Below, piece after piece: positions 8,121-16,188 of a stretch of 29,202 nt of DNA. The DNA is from Actinomycetota bacterium (GTDB lineage Bacteria; Actinomycetota; Geothermincolia; Geothermincolales; RBG-13-55-18), in contig JAPWVA010000001.1 in the NCBI GenBank assembly GCA_028275245.1, positions 1-29,202 of the forward strand, read 5' to 3'. The notes beneath the pieces were generated by a model, which was given only the letters and a program-made list of their open reading frames with translations, was not told the DNA's origin and made no database searches. Both the position numbers and the translations under genes were made by a program. Numbering within the stretch: the first letter of the stretch is position 1; each line of letters opens with the position of its first letter.

Positions 8121-9401
8121 ATGTCTTGGAAAAAGGTGGAATGGTCCTCGAGACAGGGAGCTGATGAGCTGCGCAATTCCCTGGGCTGGAGTGGATGGGG
8201 ATTGGAAGCGGAGGAGACCAGGGAGGAGGTGCGGAGCATCATCGAGGAGGTGAGGTCCAAGGGCGACCGGGCACTGGTGGAGCTCACCAGGCGCTACGAC
8301 GGCGTGGACATATCCTCCCTAGGCATCCGGGTGGGAGAGGAGGAGATGGCGGCAGCGGAGGGTAAAGTGGCCGAGGGATTCCCCGATGCCCTGAGGCAAG
8401 CCGCCCGGAATATCCAGAACTTCCACCGGCACCAGGTGGTCGAATCCTTCTTCTTCGATGGCGAGGAGGGAATGCGCCTGGGCCAGTTGATCCGGCCCCT
8501 GGAGAGGGTGGGCTGCTACATCCCTGGCGGCAGGGCCTCTTATCCCTCCACCGTTCTCATGACGGTGATCCCTGCCCGGGTGGCAGGCGTCAGGGAGATA
8601 GCCGTCTGCGTGCCACCCCGGCCCGACGGCAGAGTCGACCCCCACACCCTTTATGCCCTTTCCTACCTCAAGGTTAAGGAGGTTTACCGGGTAGGAGGCG
8701 CCCAGGCGGTAGCCGCCTTGGCCCTGGGGACAGAAACCGTCAAACCGGTGGACAAGATAGTCGGTCCCGGCAACGCCTACGTAACCGCCGCGAAGAGGGA
8801 GCTTTTCGGCGTGGTGGGCATCGACATGCTGGCAGGTCCCAGCGAACTAGTGGTGCTGGCCGAGGGGAACGCAGACCCGGACCGGGTGGCCTATGACCTC
8901 CTGGCCCAATTGGAGCACGGGCCAGGTACCAAGGTATGCTTGGTCACCCCCTCAGAGGAACTAGCCTCCGCCGTGGAGCGGGTCCTGTCCCGGGAGGCAC
9001 GCCCTGAGGCGTTCTCCTCTTCGCTGGTGGCCTGCGTGCTGGTGAGCGACCTGGAGGAAGGCTTGCAAGCGGCCAATGCCCTGGCCCCGGAGCACTTCAC
9101 CATCTTCGCCGAAGAGGTGGCGGATATCACCTCCAAGGTGAAGAACGCGGGGGCCGTCTTCCTGGGGGCCGATTCCCCAGTGGCCTTGGGGGATTACGCG
9201 GCGGGCACCAACCACGTCCTGCCCACCGGGGGAACCGCCAGGTTCGCCTCGCCCCTCGGGGTATACGACTTCGTGAAGAGAACCAATGTGATTTATTCCA
9301 ACCCCCGGGCCAACCGTAAGTTGATGGGAGCGGTAGTCGAGCTCTCGCGAGTGGAAGGACTTCCTTGGCATGGGGAGAGCATGAGGAAAAGGCAGGCTTG
9401 A
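8121..9401 (+). CDS. hisD: Histidinol dehydrogenase
   Basis: Zinc enzyme that makes L-histidine from L-histidinol in two NAD-dependent oxidations, the last step of the pathway. With ATG 8121 it has 426 residues, matching the family. Zinc ligands align as Gln263 and His266 (LAQLEHGPG), Asp358 (GDYAAGTNH) and His417 near the C-terminus; the general acid-base pair is Glu324-His325 in APEHF. The NAD-domain motifs GPGNAYV and AGPSE are present. The open frame continues 90 codons upstream to 7851, but that part is low-complexity and crosses the putative promoter. GGAGG (8112-8116) four bases before ATG 8121 fixes the start. It is the first visible gene of the his cluster. Confidence 0.96.
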   Translation: MSWKKVEWSSRQGADELRNSLGWSGWGLEAEETREEVRSIIEEVRSKGDRALVELTRRYDGVDISSLGIRVGEEEMAAAEGKVAEGFPDALRQAARNIQNFHRHQVVESFFFDGEEGMRLGQLIRPLERVGCYIPGGRASYPSTVLMTVIPARVAGVREIAVCVPPRPDGRVDPHTLYALSYLKVKEVYRVGGAQAVAALALGTETVKPVDKIVGPGNAYVTAAKRELFGVVGIDMLAGPSELVVLAEGNADPDRVAYDLLAQLEHGPGTKVCLVTPSEELASAVERVLSREARPEAFSSSLVACVLVSDLEEGLQAANALAPEHFTIFAEEVADITSKVKNAGAVFLGADSPVALGDYAAGTNHVLPTGGTARFASPLGVYDFVKRTNVIYSNPRANRKLMGAVVELSRVEGLPWHGESMRKRQA

Positions 9402-9471
9402 CCTAGGGGACTGGAGTCACGACGAGCAGGCGCCGCCCCCAGGTTAGGCGTGAGAAAAAGAAAGAGACGCC

Positions 9472-10062
9472 ATGGAGGAGGCGGGCAGGTCCGTCAGAGC
9501 CGAGAGGAAGACCGCCGAGACCACGGTGGTCCTGGAGCTGAACCTGGATGGGAACGGCCAGGTCGAGGTGAGTACCGGAATCGGCTTCTTCGACCACATG
9601 TTGACGCTGCTGGCCTTCCATGCCGGTTTCGACCTTCGCCTGGAGGCCAGGGGAGACCTGGAGGTGGACCAGCACCACACGGTGGAGGACGTGGGCCTGG
9701 TCCTGGGGGCGGCCATGAGCTCCGCACTGGGGAAAAGGATCGGCATCAGGAGGTACGGATGGGCACTCCTCCCCATGGACGAGGCGCTGAGCATGGTGGC
9801 CCTGGATCTTAGCGGGAGACCCTACTTGTCCCTGGATGCACCGGAGCTGGAAAACCCGCTTTCGGGATACGACACGGACACCGTGAGGGAATTCCTACGG
9901 GCGCTGGTAAACGAGGGAAAGTTCTCTCTCCACATCAAGGTGCTGGAAGGGGAAAACCCCCACCACGTCCTGGAATCGGTATTCAAGGGAATAGGCAGGG
10001 CCTTGCGGGATGCGGTAAGGCCGGAGGGGATGGGCATCCCCTCCAGCAAGGGAGCCCTTTAA
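9472..10062 (+). CDS. hisB: Imidazoleglycerol-phosphate dehydratase
   Basis: Dehydrates imidazole glycerol phosphate to imidazole acetol phosphate, using Mn ions. It is a monofunctional enzyme of 196 residues, without the histidinol-phosphatase domain found in enteric HisB. The manganese-binding histidine clusters are visible in FFDHML, the DQHHTVED motif, DEALSMVALDLSGRP and GENPHHVLES. ATG 9472 follows a purine-rich but weak ribosome site (AAAGAGAC). It lies 70 bases after hisD; the aminotransferase gene hisC, which often sits between hisD and hisB, is missing and no remnant is seen in that gap. hisH follows after 50 bases. Confidence 0.96.
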   Translation: MEEAGRSVRAERKTAETTVVLELNLDGNGQVEVSTGIGFFDHMLTLLAFHAGFDLRLEARGDLEVDQHHTVEDVGLVLGAAMSSALGKRIGIRRYGWALLPMDEALSMVALDLSGRPYLSLDAPELENPLSGYDTDTVREFLRALVNEGKFSLHIKVLEGENPHHVLESVFKGIGRALRDAVRPEGMGIPSSKGAL

Positions 10063-10112
10063 CCCATCTCGCGGCCTGACCCTTTATCCTCTCTTCCACC
10101 GGGGAAAGGAAG

Positions 10113-10727
10113 ATGGCCATCTACGTTTTAGATTACGGGATGGGTAACCTGAGGAGCGTGGAAAAGGCCTTTGCCTTCCTCGGGCACGAGTGCAGGGTCA
10201 TAGGAAGCCCTGAGGAGGTCGGTAAGGCGGAGGGCCTGGTCCTGCCCGGGGTGGGTGCCTTCGGTAGGGCTATGGAGGAACTGGAAAGACGCGGTTTCGT
10301 GGAGCTGGTCTGGGAGGCCGTGGAGGAGGGCGTCCCCCTGCTGGGCATATGTCTCGGTTTCCAACTCCTTTTCGAGGAGAGCGAGGAAAGCCCCGGCGTA
10401 AGAGGCCTTGGCCTCCTGGCGGGAAAGGTGAGAAGGCTCGGCGGCAGGGTTAAGGTGCCCCACATGGGTTGGAATGACGTCCGCTGGGTACGGGAGCACT
10501 CGGTACTTCAGGGAGTAAGGTCGGGTTCCTTCTTCTACTTCGTCCATTCCTATCACCCTGTACCGGAAGAAAGGGAGGTGATATTGGGAGTTACGGATTA
10601 CGGGGAGGAGTTCGTGTCCGCCGTTTCCCGCGAAAACATCATAGGGTTCCAGTTCCACCCGGAAAAGAGCTCCTCCGCCGGCCTCCGGATTCTTAATAAC
10701 TTCGCCCGGACATGCACTGGCAGGTAA
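10113..10727 (+). CDS. hisH: Imidazole glycerol phosphate synthase, glutaminase subunit
   Basis: Class I glutamine amidotransferase subunit that releases ammonia from glutamine and channels it to HisF. At 204 residues it is full length. The catalytic triad is visible as Cys80 in LLGICLGFQLL with His182 and Glu184 in GFQFHPEKSS. The PGVGAF motif near residue 45 is conserved. ATG 10113 has the purine-rich stretch GGAAAGGAAG just before it. It is separated from its partner HisF by hisA, the usual hisH-hisA-hisF order, although here a 335-base gap lies between hisH and hisA. Confidence 0.96.
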   Translation: MAIYVLDYGMGNLRSVEKAFAFLGHECRVIGSPEEVGKAEGLVLPGVGAFGRAMEELERRGFVELVWEAVEEGVPLLGICLGFQLLFEESEESPGVRGLGLLAGKVRRLGGRVKVPHMGWNDVRWVREHSVLQGVRSGSFFYFVHSYHPVPEEREVILGVTDYGEEFVSAVSRENIIGFQFHPEKSSSAGLRILNNFARTCTGR

Positions 10728-10979
10728 GGGAATCAACGCCCGGGAACGGGCTTCTTTCAAGGCGAGATGCCGACAGGAGTCGAGCTTGGATAAGTAAAGG
10801 ATGCGCCGCGGTGGAGGATGTCCGCTTTAGGAAGTGGCACAGGATAGCCGAAATCGACGGTGGGGAAGGAAAGGAACTCCATCCTTGTTGTTTCCCCCGA
10901 TTTACCTAAACGTGGTTTCTTCATCTCGGAAAAGCCACGAGAAAGAGGAGGCGCTGTTAAATCTCGGTCCATCAGTGTT

Positions 10980-11040
10980 AAGTTAGCTATGGGAGTCAGT
11001 CAGTTCCGAGAGTCAAGAGAGTCAAGTTAGATGCGGGAGT
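10980..11040 (+). repeat. Direct repeat and AGTCA cluster upstream of hisA
   Basis: AAGTTAGCTATGGGAGT (10980-10996) and AAGTTAGATGCGGGAGT (11024-11040) agree at 14 of 17 positions and are offset by 44 bases. Between and within them the pentamer AGTCA occurs at 10994, 10998, 11011 and 11020. The copies end just before the hisA ribosome binding site. Confidence 0.6.
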
Positions 11041-11049
11041 GAGGTGCCC

Positions 11050-11060
11050 AGGAGGTGATC
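11050..11060 (+). promoter_or_regulatory. Near-perfect Shine-Dalgarno site of hisA
   Basis: AGGAGGTGATC matches the expected 16S rRNA 3' end over about eleven bases. It lies seven bases (from GGAGG) before TTG 11063 and decides that start against the upstream in-frame ATG 11039. Confidence 0.85.
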
Positions 11061-11062
11061 CC

Positions 11063-11815
11063 TTGTTCAGGATCTACCCCGCCATCGACATCCGGGGAGG
11101 AAGGTGCGTCAGGCTCCACCGGGGGGATTACACCGCGGAAAGCATGTACTTCATGGACCCTTTGCAGGCGGTCAGGGAGTGGGTTAGAAGGGGCGCATCC
11201 TTCCTCCACGTGGTGGACTTGGACGGGGCAGTGGAGGGGCGCCCGGTCAACTCCAGCCTCATACGGAGGATGATCGAGGAAGCGGGCATCCCACTGCAAG
11301 TGGGAGGCGGGATACGAGAGCTCGATCATGCCAGGGAGTACCTGGAGGCGGGGGCTGCCCGGGTTATCCTGGGGACCCGTGCCATATTGGATCCGGATTT
11401 CCTGGTGGAGGCCATCGCCTTGTGGGGGGAAAGGATACTGGTGAGCGTGGACGTCGGGAAGGAGGGGAAGCCATCGCTACGGGGATGGACCGAGACCGTC
11501 AGCGTAGACAAGGGGGAATTGCTTACTACCCTCCGGGAGGCGGGGGTGACCAGGATGATCCACACCAATATCTGGAGAGACGGCACCCTGGAAGGCTACG
11601 ACCCAGGGCCCCTAGAGCCCTTCCTGGACCAGGGCATGAAGTTGATCGCTGCCGGCGGTATCACCACCCTCCGTGACCTGCGACTGCTCAAAGGGTTATC
11701 CGCCAGGGGAGTGGAAGGCGCGATCATTGGGAAGGCGCTCTACGAAGGAAGCATACACCTCGAGGAGGCTCTCCAGTTGGAAATATTGGATGACGAGGCC
11801 GGAGAAGGGACATGA
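11063..11815 (+). CDS. hisA: ProFAR isomerase (1-(5-phosphoribosyl)-5-amino-methylideneamino imidazole-4-carboxamide isomerase)
   Basis: A (beta-alpha)8-barrel enzyme that opens one ribose ring of ProFAR by an Amadori rearrangement to give the HisF substrate PRFAR. The 250-residue protein has the catalytic aspartates Asp9 (PAIDIRGG) and Asp130 (LVSVDVGKEG), and phosphate-binding GGGIR (about 81-85) and the later AAGGIT loop. I start at TTG 11063 because of the exceptional Shine-Dalgarno site at 11050-11060, giving the normal MFRIYPAIDI N-terminus. A dual HisA/PriA role, known in some Actinomycetota that lack trpF, cannot be decided here. hisF follows 57 bases later. Confidence 0.95.
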   Translation: MFRIYPAIDIRGGRCVRLHRGDYTAESMYFMDPLQAVREWVRRGASFLHVVDLDGAVEGRPVNSSLIRRMIEEAGIPLQVGGGIRELDHAREYLEAGAARVILGTRAILDPDFLVEAIALWGERILVSVDVGKEGKPSLRGWTETVSVDKGELLTTLREAGVTRMIHTNIWRDGTLEGYDPGPLEPFLDQGMKLIAAGGITTLRDLRLLKGLSARGVEGAIIGKALYEGSIHLEEALQLEILDDEAGEGT

Positions 11816-11872
11816 GGTTTCACCCGCCATAAGGTTGCCAGTTTGTGTCTTAGACTGAGCTGGGAGAATGGG

Positions 11873-12643
11873 ATGCACTGCGTAAGGATAATACCTTGCC
11901 TCGACGTAGACAAAGGGAGGGTGGTTAAGGGTATTAACTTCCTGAGCCTGAGGGATGCCGGCGACCCGGTGGAGATGGCCTCCGTGTACGATGCGGAGGG
12001 GGCAGACGAGTTGGTGTTCCTGGACATCACCGCCAGCCACGAGGGTAGGGAGCTGGTATTCGACATGGCGGCCCGGGTGGCGGAGAGGGTTTTCATCCCC
12101 TATACGGTGGGAGGAGGGATCAGGACCGAGGAAGACGCCCGCAGGATACTGGCCACAGGAGCCGACAAGGTATCCCTTAACACCGCTGCGGTGAGGGATC
12201 CTGGGATCATAACCCGGCTGGCCCGCCGCTTCGGCTCCCAATGCGTGGTAGTGGCCATAGACGCCAAGGGAAGGCCGGAGGGGGGCTGGGAGGTGTATGT
12301 GAACGGGGGGAGGACCCCCACGGGAAAAGACGTGGTGAGATGGGCGCGGGAGGCCGAATCCAGGGGAGCGGGGGAGATTCTCCTCACCAGCATGGACAGG
12401 GATGGAACAAAGGAGGGTTATGATGTGGAGCTGACCGCTGCGATAGTGGAAGCGATCAACATTCCGGTGATCGCCTCCGGGGGGGCAGGCACGCCGGAGC
12501 ACATGGCCGATGTAATCCTGCGGGCGGGCGCCGACGCCGTGCTGGCAGCCTCCGTGTTCCACTACGGGGAGTACAGGATTAGGGAGGTTAAGGAGTACCT
12601 CAGGGGTAGGGGAATCCCGGTGAGGATCACCTGGGAGGATTGA
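11873..12643 (+). CDS. hisF: Imidazole glycerol phosphate synthase, cyclase subunit
   Basis: Barrel subunit that uses ammonia from HisH to convert PRFAR to imidazole glycerol phosphate and AICAR, which returns to purine synthesis. Catalytic Asp11 (CLDVDKGRVVKG) and Asp130 (VVVAIDAKG) fall at the same numbers as in the well-studied Thermotoga enzyme. The phosphate loops GGGIRT and ASGGAG are present. ATG 11873 is chosen over GTG 11843 because GGGAG (11862-11866) is six bases upstream and it gives the standard 256-residue protein. It is the last his gene before the liv transporter interrupts the cluster. Confidence 0.96.
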   Translation: MHCVRIIPCLDVDKGRVVKGINFLSLRDAGDPVEMASVYDAEGADELVFLDITASHEGRELVFDMAARVAERVFIPYTVGGGIRTEEDARRILATGADKVSLNTAAVRDPGIITRLARRFGSQCVVVAIDAKGRPEGGWEVYVNGGRTPTGKDVVRWAREAESRGAGEILLTSMDRDGTKEGYDVELTAAIVEAINIPVIASGGAGTPEHMADVILRAGADAVLAASVFHYGEYRIREVKEYLRGRGIPVRITWED

Positions 12644-12764
12644 AGTTACAAGGGCAAGCCACCCACGGCCGAGGTCCTTATGTCCCGGGTATGGACAGTT
12701 AGAATACCTTTGGGTTAAATATAGCCATCCAAGCCTGGTACATGCGCGGCCAGCGTCGCCGGGG

Positions 12765-12784
12765 AGGGGAATCTCTTCCCTTTT
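12765..12784 (+). terminator. Weak terminator-like hairpin in front of livK
   Basis: AGGGGAA (12765-12771), loop TCTC, TTCCCTT (12776-12782), with the T-run extending to 12784. The stem includes one G-T pair. It lies 122 bases after hisF and 57 before livK, downstream of A+T-rich words (TAGAAT 12700, TAAATA 12716) that could be a -10. It may end hisF transcription or sit in the livK leader. Confidence 0.4.
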
Positions 12785-12841
12785 GCTGGAAGAAGTGTGT
12801 GTTCTCTACGCCGGCGACCGGATGAGGAAGGGGGAAGGAAA

Positions 12842-14038
12842 ATGCGAGGCAAGGGAACGGTAACGGTGTTGGCCATTCTGCTAGTAGGTGCCCTCTTCCT
12901 TTCCCTCTTTCCCGGGTGCGGAGGAGGTGAGGAAGGGGGAAAGAAACCCATCAAGATCGGGGTCATCCTTTCCGAGAGCGGATCCCAAGAGCCGCTGGGA
13001 AAACCGGAGAAGAAGGCCATCGAGCTCTTCGTGGAACGGCTCAACGCGGAGGGGGGCATCAACGGTCACCCGGTGGAGGTGATCATCAAGGATGACGCCA
13101 GCGATCCTTCCCGGGCCCTCCAAGCAGCGGTGGAATTGCTGGACCAGGAAGAGGTGGTGGCCATCATAGGCTCCAGCACCACGGGGGCCACCCTTTCCAT
13201 CAAGCAGGAGACCAACGCCCGCAAGATTCCCCTCATCTCCATGGCTGCTGGGGTGGAGATCATGGAGGGCGATTTCAGCTACGTCTTCCGCACACCGCCC
13301 ACCTCCGCCGAGGCAGCCGGTAAGGCACTGGATTATATTGCCAAGGTCATGGGCAAGAAGAGGATAGCCATCCTCTACGATACCAACGCTTTCGGCACCG
13401 ACGGACGTGACACCCTCAAGCGGTTGGCTCCTGGGTACGGGGTGGAGGTAGTCGCGGTCGAGGGCTACGACTCCAACGCCACCGAGGAGTCCATCGACAC
13501 CCACCTGGTGAACGTCAAGGCCTCCAATCCTGAGGTCTTGGTGGTATGGGGGACCAACCCTGGTCCGGCCAAGATCGCCAAGAGAATGAAGGACAAGGGG
13601 ATAGACATCCCACTCATGGGCAGCCACGGGATCGCCAACAAGACTTTCATCGACCTGGCGGGAGAGGCTGCCGACGGGGTTCTCTTCCCCGCGGGCAAGA
13701 TGCTCATCTGGCAAAAGGCCCTGAAACCGGGGACGCCCCAGTACGAACTGATGAAGGAATTCTCGGAGGCCTATTCCGCCCGTTATGGGGAACAGCCCAA
13801 TACCTTCGCCGGCCACGGCTGGGACGCCATCCTCATCCTCACCGAGGCCTTGAAGAAGGTTGGGGCTGACGCCAGCCCGGATAAGCTCCGCGAAGCCATC
13901 GAGAAGACCCAAGGCCTGGTGGGCACCGCAGGTGTTTTCAATTACTCGCCCGCCAACCACAATGGGCTCTCCCCCGAGGACCTGGTGGTGGTGGAGATAA
14001 AGAACGGGGCCTGGGATCTGGCCCCAGGGCAGGAATGA
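12842..14038 (+). CDS. livK: Branched-chain amino-acid ABC transporter substrate-binding lipoprotein
   Basis: Extracytoplasmic receptor of a LIV-type importer (Peripla_BP_6 fold), 398 residues. The N-terminus is a lipoprotein signal: positive residues, a hydrophobic core (about 7-22) and the lipobox-like FPGC with Cys26 as the lipidated residue, followed by a Gly/Glu-rich linker. The mature part begins with KPIKIGVILSESG, then GGINGHPVEVIIKDDASDP, typical of the family. ATG 12842, preceded by GGGGAAGGAA, is preferred over in-frame ATG 12797, which would put 15 polar residues before the signal peptide. Ligand identity is not certain: related receptors bind branched-chain amino acids, amides or urea. 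Transporter genes livH-M-G-F follow. Confidence 0.92.
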   Translation: MRGKGTVTVLAILLVGALFLSLFPGCGGGEEGGKKPIKIGVILSESGSQEPLGKPEKKAIELFVERLNAEGGINGHPVEVIIKDDASDPSRALQAAVELLDQEEVVAIIGSSTTGATLSIKQETNARKIPLISMAAGVEIMEGDFSYVFRTPPTSAEAAGKALDYIAKVMGKKRIAILYDTNAFGTDGRDTLKRLAPGYGVEVVAVEGYDSNATEESIDTHLVNVKASNPEVLVVWGTNPGPAKIAKRMKDKGIDIPLMGSHGIANKTFIDLAGEAADGVLFPAGKMLIWQKALKPGTPQYELMKEFSEAYSARYGEQPNTFAGHGWDAILILTEALKKVGADASPDKLREAIEKTQGLVGTAGVFNYSPANHNGLSPEDLVVVEIKNGAWDLAPGQE

Positions 14039-14050
14039 GATGAATCTTAT

Positions 14051-14075
14051 CCCCCGGAAAGCCTTTTCCCGGGGG
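14051..14075 (+). terminator. Strong G+C hairpin after livK
   Basis: CCCCCGG (14051-14057) pairs with CCGGGGG (14069-14075), with additional AAAG/CTTTT pairing inside the loop. It starts 12 bases after the livK stop. No T-run follows, so it may stabilise the livK mRNA end rather than terminate; higher receptor than permease expression is common in such operons. Confidence 0.55.
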
Positions 14076-14076
14076 A

Positions 14077-14085
14077 TGCTATAAT
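14077..14085 (+). promoter_or_regulatory. Putative extended -10 before livH (TGCTATAAT)
   Basis: TGC followed by a perfect TATAAT (14080-14085), directly after the livK hairpin. No matching -35 is seen, as expected of an extended -10 promoter. It would allow livHMGF to be expressed apart from livK. Confidence 0.5.
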
Positions 14086-14106
14086 AAGTTACTATTCGGC
14101 GCCACC

Positions 14107-14135
14107 GGAGAGGGGCTGGAAGGCCCTCTCCTTTT
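14107..14135 (+). terminator. Terminator-like hairpin in the livH leader
   Basis: GGAGAGGG (14107-14114), 9-base loop, CCCTCTCC (14124-14131), then TTTTG. The 8-bp stem is perfect. It lies between the putative -10 at 14080 and the livH ribosome binding site at 14154, so it could act as an attenuator of livHMGF or as the true terminator of livK. Confidence 0.7.
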
Positions 14136-14165
14136 GTATGGGATCAATCCTGCGGAGGTAGCAAG

Positions 14166-15062
14166 TTGGGTGCCTTCTTCTCCAATTTGCCCCAGTACCT
14201 AGTGAACGGCATCGGGAGCAGCTGTGTGTACATCCTGATGGCCATGGGGTTCAGCTTGGTGTACTCCTCCACGGGCATAATCAACTTCGCCCAAGGGGAG
14301 TTCGCGGCCATCAGTGCCTTGGTCGCATATACCCTTTCCATGGACCTAGGGCTCCCCCTCCTCTTGGCGGTGGCCGGTGCCCTGGCCCTGACGGGATTTG
14401 TGGGGCTGTTATTGGAAAGGGCGGTCATCAGGCCCTTGCAGGGTAAGGGTACCCTCACCGCCATCATCGCCACCATTGGTGCCTCCATATTCCTAAAGGC
14501 AGGCGCCAGGATAATCTGGCCGGAAGAGGCCTACAAGGTGCCCGAGTTCACCCAAGGCCAGCTCAACCTGCCCAAGGCATCCTTCAACGCCCAGCTCCTA
14601 TGGATGCTGGGGCTCACCGCTTTCACCGTCGCCGCCATGTACCTTCTCATGAACGGGACCAAGTTGGGAAAGGGTCTGAGGGCCTGCGCCATAAACCCGG
14701 AGGCGGCAAGGTTAGTGGGGATTGACGTCTCCCTCATGTCCATGGCGGCCTTCGCCATCGCCGCCCTCCTAGGAGGCCTGGCGGGACTGGTCAGTGCTCC
14801 CTTCGCCAATTATGGCATGGGCCTTTACCTGGGCATAAAGGGGTTTACGGCAGCGGTGATCGGGGGCCTGGGAGACGTTTATGGGGCGGTCCTAGGCGGG
14901 ATAACGGTGGGACTGCTGGAAGAGGTGGTAGCCGGCTTCCTTTCCGTTGTGCTGGGGGTCTCCTCCGGATACAAGGACGCCGTGGCGGTGATCCTCCTGA
15001 TATCGGTCCTACTGTTTCGGCCCCAGGGTTTAGTGGGAAAGGGACTGGTGGAAAAGGTTTGA
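14166..15062 (+). CDS. livH: Branched-chain amino-acid ABC transporter permease (LivH type)
   Basis: First of two membrane permeases of the LIV-type importer, 298 residues with about eight hydrophobic helices. The family motif SLVYSSTGIINFAQGEF near residues 30-46 is clear, and the central cytoplasmic loop with RACAINPEAARLVGIDV, which contacts the ATPases, is conserved. The start is TTG 14166, with GGAGG (14154-14158) seven bases upstream; the second residue onward (GAFFSNLPQYLVNGI) leads straight into helix 1. livM begins 19 bases after the stop. Confidence 0.93.
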   Translation: MGAFFSNLPQYLVNGIGSSCVYILMAMGFSLVYSSTGIINFAQGEFAAISALVAYTLSMDLGLPLLLAVAGALALTGFVGLLLERAVIRPLQGKGTLTAIIATIGASIFLKAGARIIWPEEAYKVPEFTQGQLNLPKASFNAQLLWMLGLTAFTVAAMYLLMNGTKLGKGLRACAINPEAARLVGIDVSLMSMAAFAIAALLGGLAGLVSAPFANYGMGLYLGIKGFTAAVIGGLGDVYGAVLGGITVGLLEEVVAGFLSVVLGVSSGYKDAVAVILLISVLLFRPQGLVGKGLVEKV

Positions 15063-15081
15063 TCCCCATCAGGGGGGCGAA

Positions 15082-16188
15082 ATGGTCAAGCGGGGATTTC
15101 TTGCCACCAGGGGTATCGCCAGGAGGGTCTGGAGGAATTACAAGGCCTTCCTGCTCTTTTCTCCCTTCGTGCTGCTACTGCCACTTTGGGCCGAGCCTCT
15201 GGGAAGGTCCATCTCCCTGAACATCGTGTACCTTATGCGGATGGTGGGGATATTCACCCTGACGGCGGTGGGACTCAACCTACTCATGGGATACGCGGGA
15301 CAAGCCTCCCTAGGCCACGGAGCTTTCATGGGGATCGGCGCCTATGTTTCCGCCATCCTCTCCACCCGTTGGGGCTGGCCGGCTTGGGCGGGCATCCTTC
15401 TGGGAACGTTATTGGCGGCCTTCGTGGGTTACCTGTTAGCCCCCATCCTCCGGCTCCGAGGTCATTATCTGGCCATGGCCACCCTGGGGGTAGGCATCGC
15501 CGCCTTTATCTTCTTCCGAGAGATGACCGGCCTAACCGGGGGCAACGTTGGAATACGGGAGATACCGAAGCTCAACCTTTTCGGGTTGGAGATATCATCC
15601 AAGAAGGCCGAGTTTTACTTCGTGTGGCTCCTGGTCATCCTGGTGCTACTTCTATGCCAAAACCTGGTGCGCTCCCGGGTAGGAAGGGCCATCCGGGCCT
15701 TCCATCAGTCGGAGGTAGCGGCCCGGATCATGGGGGTGGACGTGGCCTCTTACAAGATGAAGGTCTTCATGCTATCGGCCGCCCTGGGGGGCTTGGCAGG
15801 CGGGATATACTCCCACCTCCAGGGCTACATCAATCCCTCTCAATTCAGCGTGATGCTCTCAATCCAGCTGGTGGTGATGGTAGTGGTAGGCGGGATGGAG
15901 AGCATCTGGGGATCGGTGGCCGGCGCCAGTTTGGTGGTATTTCTTCCCAGTCTAGTGGAGGCCCTTCCCAAGTGGATGGGAAATGTCCCGGCATGGGTGA
16001 GACAGTACAGCAATTACGAGGGGTTGGTCTTCGGCGCCATACTAGTGCTCACCATGATCTTTCTTCCCAAGGGCATAACCACGAGCACGGTGGAATTTTA
16101 CCGAAGGAAGACCAGGAAGGCCGCAGAGCTGATGGGAGAAGAGGAACCGGTATCGATCCCCGAGGAAGAGGTAAGAAATGGAAAATGA
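15082..16188 (+). CDS. livM: Branched-chain amino-acid ABC transporter permease (LivM type)
   Basis: Second permease, 368 residues, about ten hydrophobic segments. Recognisable LivM motifs are LNLLMGYAGQASLGHGAFMGIGAY (about 62-85), the conserved GLTGGNVGI region near 150 and the coupling loop GRAIRAFHQSEVAARIMGVDV. The N-terminus has an extra basic stretch (KRGFLATRGIARRVWRNYK) before the first helix, and the C-terminus is charged and cytoplasmic. ATG 15082 is preceded by the purine-rich GGGGGGCGAA. Its end overlaps the start of livG by 11 bases, indicating coupled translation. Confidence 0.93.
   Translation: MVKRGFLATRGIARRVWRNYKAFLLFSPFVLLLPLWAEPLGRSISLNIVYLMRMVGIFTLTAVGLNLLMGYAGQASLGHGAFMGIGAYVSAILSTRWGWPAWAGILLGTLLAAFVGYLLAPILRLRGHYLAMATLGVGIAAFIFFREMTGLTGGNVGIREIPKLNLFGLEISSKKAEFYFVWLLVILVLLLCQNLVRSRVGRAIRAFHQSEVAARIMGVDVASYKMKVFMLSAALGGLAGGIYSHLQGYINPSQFSVMLSIQLVVMVVVGGMESIWGSVAGASLVVFLPSLVEALPKWMGNVPAWVRQYSNYEGLVFGAILVLTMIFLPKGITTSTVEFYRRKTRKAAELMGEEEPVSIPEEEVRNGK

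Larger units (their letters stand above)
10728..11062. promoter_or_regulatory. Long hisH-hisA spacer with repeats and possible internal promoter
   Basis: No gene is supported in these 335 bases, an unusual gap inside a his cluster. GGGGAA (10862-10867) and TTCCCC (10892-10897) bracket AAGGA/TCCTT and could form a hairpin, without a T-run. A possible extended -10 (TGT then TAAGTT, 10976-10984) lies about 80 bases before hisA. The 3' part carries short repeats (see 10980-11040). An internal promoter for hisA-hisF is possible. Confidence 0.35.

Noticed and set aside
10712..10909. 65-codon plus-strand frame in the hisH-hisA gap
   Set aside because: Starts inside hisH, lacks a ribosome site and looks like random translation.
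12881..13960. 359-codon minus-strand frame inside livK
   Set aside because: Antisense shadow of a gene with clear signal peptide and family motifs.
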